A DNA stretch of 64,000 bases from Dactylellina haptotyla (lineage: Eukaryota > Ascomycota > Orbiliomycetes > Orbiliales > Orbiliaceae), in NCBI GenBank assembly GCA_031310005.1, contig CM062385.1, forward strand, positions 1,116,001 through 1,180,000, written 5' to 3'. The notes beneath the pieces are model-generated. The model saw nothing but the letters and a program-made list of their open reading frames with translations. It did not search any database and was not told the DNA's origin. This document shows, one piece after another, positions 61,686-64,000 of this stretch. The position numbers were made by a program, and so were the translations under genes. The first letter of the stretch is position 1. Each line of letters begins with the position of its first letter.

Positions 61686-64000
61686 ATGGCTTCTTACTCT
61701 CCTTCATCCAACGCCACCCTGTACTCAACTTCCCACGCTCCCCGCGCTTACGATAATGTCGCTCCTAGCATGAATGAAGGCTACCCCCCTTATGAGGTTC
61801 CTTACCATAGCGATACCGCCGCCATGGGCGCTAACTTTGGAAACCTATCCATTCAATCTTCAGGTATGGAAGAGCCCTGCTCCACGCTTTTAGACATGCT
61901 AACTTTTCCGGCGACCGCACAGGCTCTCACAGAAATCTGAATTCCCAACCGTACAATCAGCCAGGACCCCAAGGTCGGACCGCAGATCCAACCTCTCGAC
62001 ATGAACCTTCGAACCAGCAAATGCACCCGATGAGGAACCACGGCGACCCGCAAAGACGGCCTCCACCGGCAGAATGGCATGGCCGCTCAGGCCCTCCTAA
62101 CCCACAGCGACGACCTCCCCCAAGTGGACCGCCCAACAGTAATGGCCCCTCATATCCAGGCCCTAATGGCAGAGCACCAGCAGGACGGGGACACTTCCCA
62201 CCATCACATTCCCAAGGGCACATGCAATTTCATCGGCCACGGCCACCACCACCACCACCTCAAGGACCTAATAGTTACAACCAAGGACAGGTTTGGCCAG
62301 AACGGCAACATGATTCTCGAGGCTACGGTCGAGGGGCCAACTTGCCCAGAGACCTGGGAAGAAGTCAAACCATGCCTATGAATCCACGCCAAGAGAGGAT
62401 AGAATTCCCTCAAGACTCACGCGGGCAGGCCTTCCATGATGGCCACAACATCCAAAATCCTTATACCGGGCCAGATTACCCGCAGTATGAGAGTTATAAC
62501 GATAATGTCGAACACGGTCACCCTCAATCCCGAGGGTTTGACTCAATGAGGGGCAGTGTGGGAGATGTTCTCGACTTATATACCTACGACGACTCGTACA
62601 GCACAAGACCTAGTTATGACGCCCGTTCTAATAGCATGAGAAACGATCCGTACTACAGCAGTAATCACAACCAGCCTCACCATCTCGACCAAAGCAACCC
62701 TTATGATCAGCAACAACAATACCACAACAACATCGTTCCACAGGCCCACCGATCGAAATCACAGCCCAACCTCAGAGGGGACGGTTACACCCCGGCCGGA
62801 TTTTCGGAGCCTGTGCCCCCACTTCCCCAAAACAACCAACAGCCTCAATTCTCGGGAGCTTGGAGTTCACGGATGAACGGTTCATTTGATGCCGCCCCCA
62901 GTCAGACAAATTCCAACCTTAGACCTATAGGTGGGAATCAGATGGCATCAACTTCGGATGACATCAATATGAGCCATTCTTTATCGACATCTCGTCCTCC
63001 ACCTCAGCGAACGTACCCGAACCAGGCCCCTACAGACTACAGCAAAATGCCCCAACAACCTCAGCCCACTCTTTCCTCCGTATCGATGGTAACTTCGGAT
63101 GACCCCGATGCACTCCCTGAACACCCTGCACCAATCCGACCAGGGCTCGCTAGCGACAATGCCTCTGTGCGGTCAGGAATCAGTCAGCATACGCCAAACG
63201 CTATCCCAGTAAACCCTTTGGTAGCTCAAGGCAAAATGAGCCCCCACGATGTCGGTCCTGTCACATTTGATATGCTCAACCTAATGCGAAACGAAATCGC
63301 TAGCAAACCAGCGAACCAACCTGCCAATCCAAGTATTCAGTTGCGATTTGCAAAACGACTTGTAGAAGCATCTTTCGTCTTAGTGAATGATTCGGACTCT
63401 AAAGCTGCCAGAAGAAGTCGAGAAAATTTTACCCTTGAAGCTCATAAAATTGTGAAAAGAATATCTTCCGGTGTTAGTTTCCCACTTCCAATACCAGTCG
63501 GCTCTCCAGGCTAGGTGACGTTAACCTAAATATCCCTTATATGTGTAGACACATCCGTACCCAGAAGCTATGTTTTATTTGGCAAATTGTTATGGAGACG
63601 GTGCCCTAGGACTTGAAGTGGATCACGATAGAGCTTTCACTTTATACCAATCAGCTGCAAAACTAAACCACCCCCTCTCAGCCTACCGAACAGCAGGTAA
63701 GCAATCCGTCGAGTGCCAGATAAAACCCTACAACTTGTATAGTGTGCCTAATAAATATATTCTCTAAAGTCTGCTGCGAAATCGGTGCAGGCACCAAAAA
63801 AGAACCCCAAAAAGCGTTTCAATGGTACCGCAAGGCCGCTACACTTGGCGATACCGCTGCCATGTACAAGGTTGGTATGATTCAACATAAAGGCCATCTT
63901 GGACAACCACGGAACGACCGAGAAGCTATAGTCTGGCTTAAACGGGCCGCTGAGCAGGCCGACGAAGAAAATCCGCATGCGCTTCATCAACTCGGCCTTC
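61686..64000 (+). CDS. skt5: Skt5/Chs4-like chitin synthase activator with Sel1 repeats, C-terminus cut by window edge
   Basis: Regulator that activates and localises class IV chitin synthase in yeast (Chs4/Skt5). Exons 61686-61863, 61923-63472, 63549-63696 and 63770 to the right edge; 652 residues are visible. The first 430 residues are disordered and rich in Pro, Gln, Asn, Arg and Tyr, with polyproline near 135 and Q/N runs. From about 500 the helical region begins (NPSIQLRFAKRLVEASFVLV, AARRSRENFTLEAHKIVKRI), followed by Sel1-like repeats: YPEAMFYLANCYGDGALGL, AFTLYQSAAKLNHPLSAYRT, AFQWYRKAATLGDTAAMYKV and AIVWLKRAAEQADEENPHAL. The remaining Sel1 repeats and the C-terminus, where the yeast protein has a prenylation box, lie outside. 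Filamentous fungi have several Skt5-like paralogues, so the exact orthologue is not fixed. Confidence 0.9.

Overview
This 64 kb window is nuclear DNA from a filamentous ascomycete (Pezizomycotina). The evidence is short introns (mostly 50-200 nt) with GT..AG borders and recognisable branch points, single-gene transcription units on both strands, a fused ARG5,6 arginine enzyme, a filamentous-type NIMA kinase and Dbf2/SidB kinase, a Skt5/Chs4-type chitin synthase activator and a peroxisomal malate synthase ending in SKL. The order or genus cannot be fixed from sequence alone. Exon structures were built by hand from splice sites, reading-phase continuity and remembered family sequences; most close exactly in frame.

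Layout. 0-7 kb: the N-terminal part of an unrecognised gene on the left edge (minus), a cytochrome P450, a 65-residue three-exon lipid-anchor-like protein and an NmrA-like reductase. 7-12 kb (minus): mitochondrial 2-methylisocitrate lyase and a Dfg5/Dcw1-type GPI-anchored GH76 protein. 13-22 kb (plus): Snc1-type v-SNARE, ARG5,6 and an MFS transporter. 22-31 kb: a large disordered protein with two KEN boxes, ribosomal protein eL14 (minus) and a 378-residue unknown. 31-38 kb: Ctr copper transporter, meiotic kleisin Rec8 (minus) and Dbf2/SidB kinase. 38-46 kb: NAC alpha (minus) sharing a 315 bp divergent promoter with SRP receptor alpha, then NIMA kinase and an Fmp46-like protein (minus). 47-58 kb: a serine-rich unknown (minus) and Sen1 helicase. 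58-64 kb: malate synthase, Cbp4 (minus) and an Skt5-like activator cut by the right edge.

The genes are mostly conserved housekeeping genes rather than a biosynthetic cluster or a defence system. Themes recur: nascent-chain handling and ER targeting (NAC alpha, SR alpha, eL14), cell wall and secretion (Dfg5, Snc1, Skt5), division and meiosis (Rec8, Dbf2, NIMA), and two-/three-carbon metabolism (malate synthase, methylisocitrate lyase). I saw no rRNA, tRNA, CRISPR array, intact transposon or mitochondrial insert. The most unusual items are the 65-residue protein, an 11-fold His-Asp repeat in NAC alpha, a 14-nt micro-exon carrying the Sen1 P-loop, 8- and 12-nt coding exons in two other genes, and the KEN-box protein.
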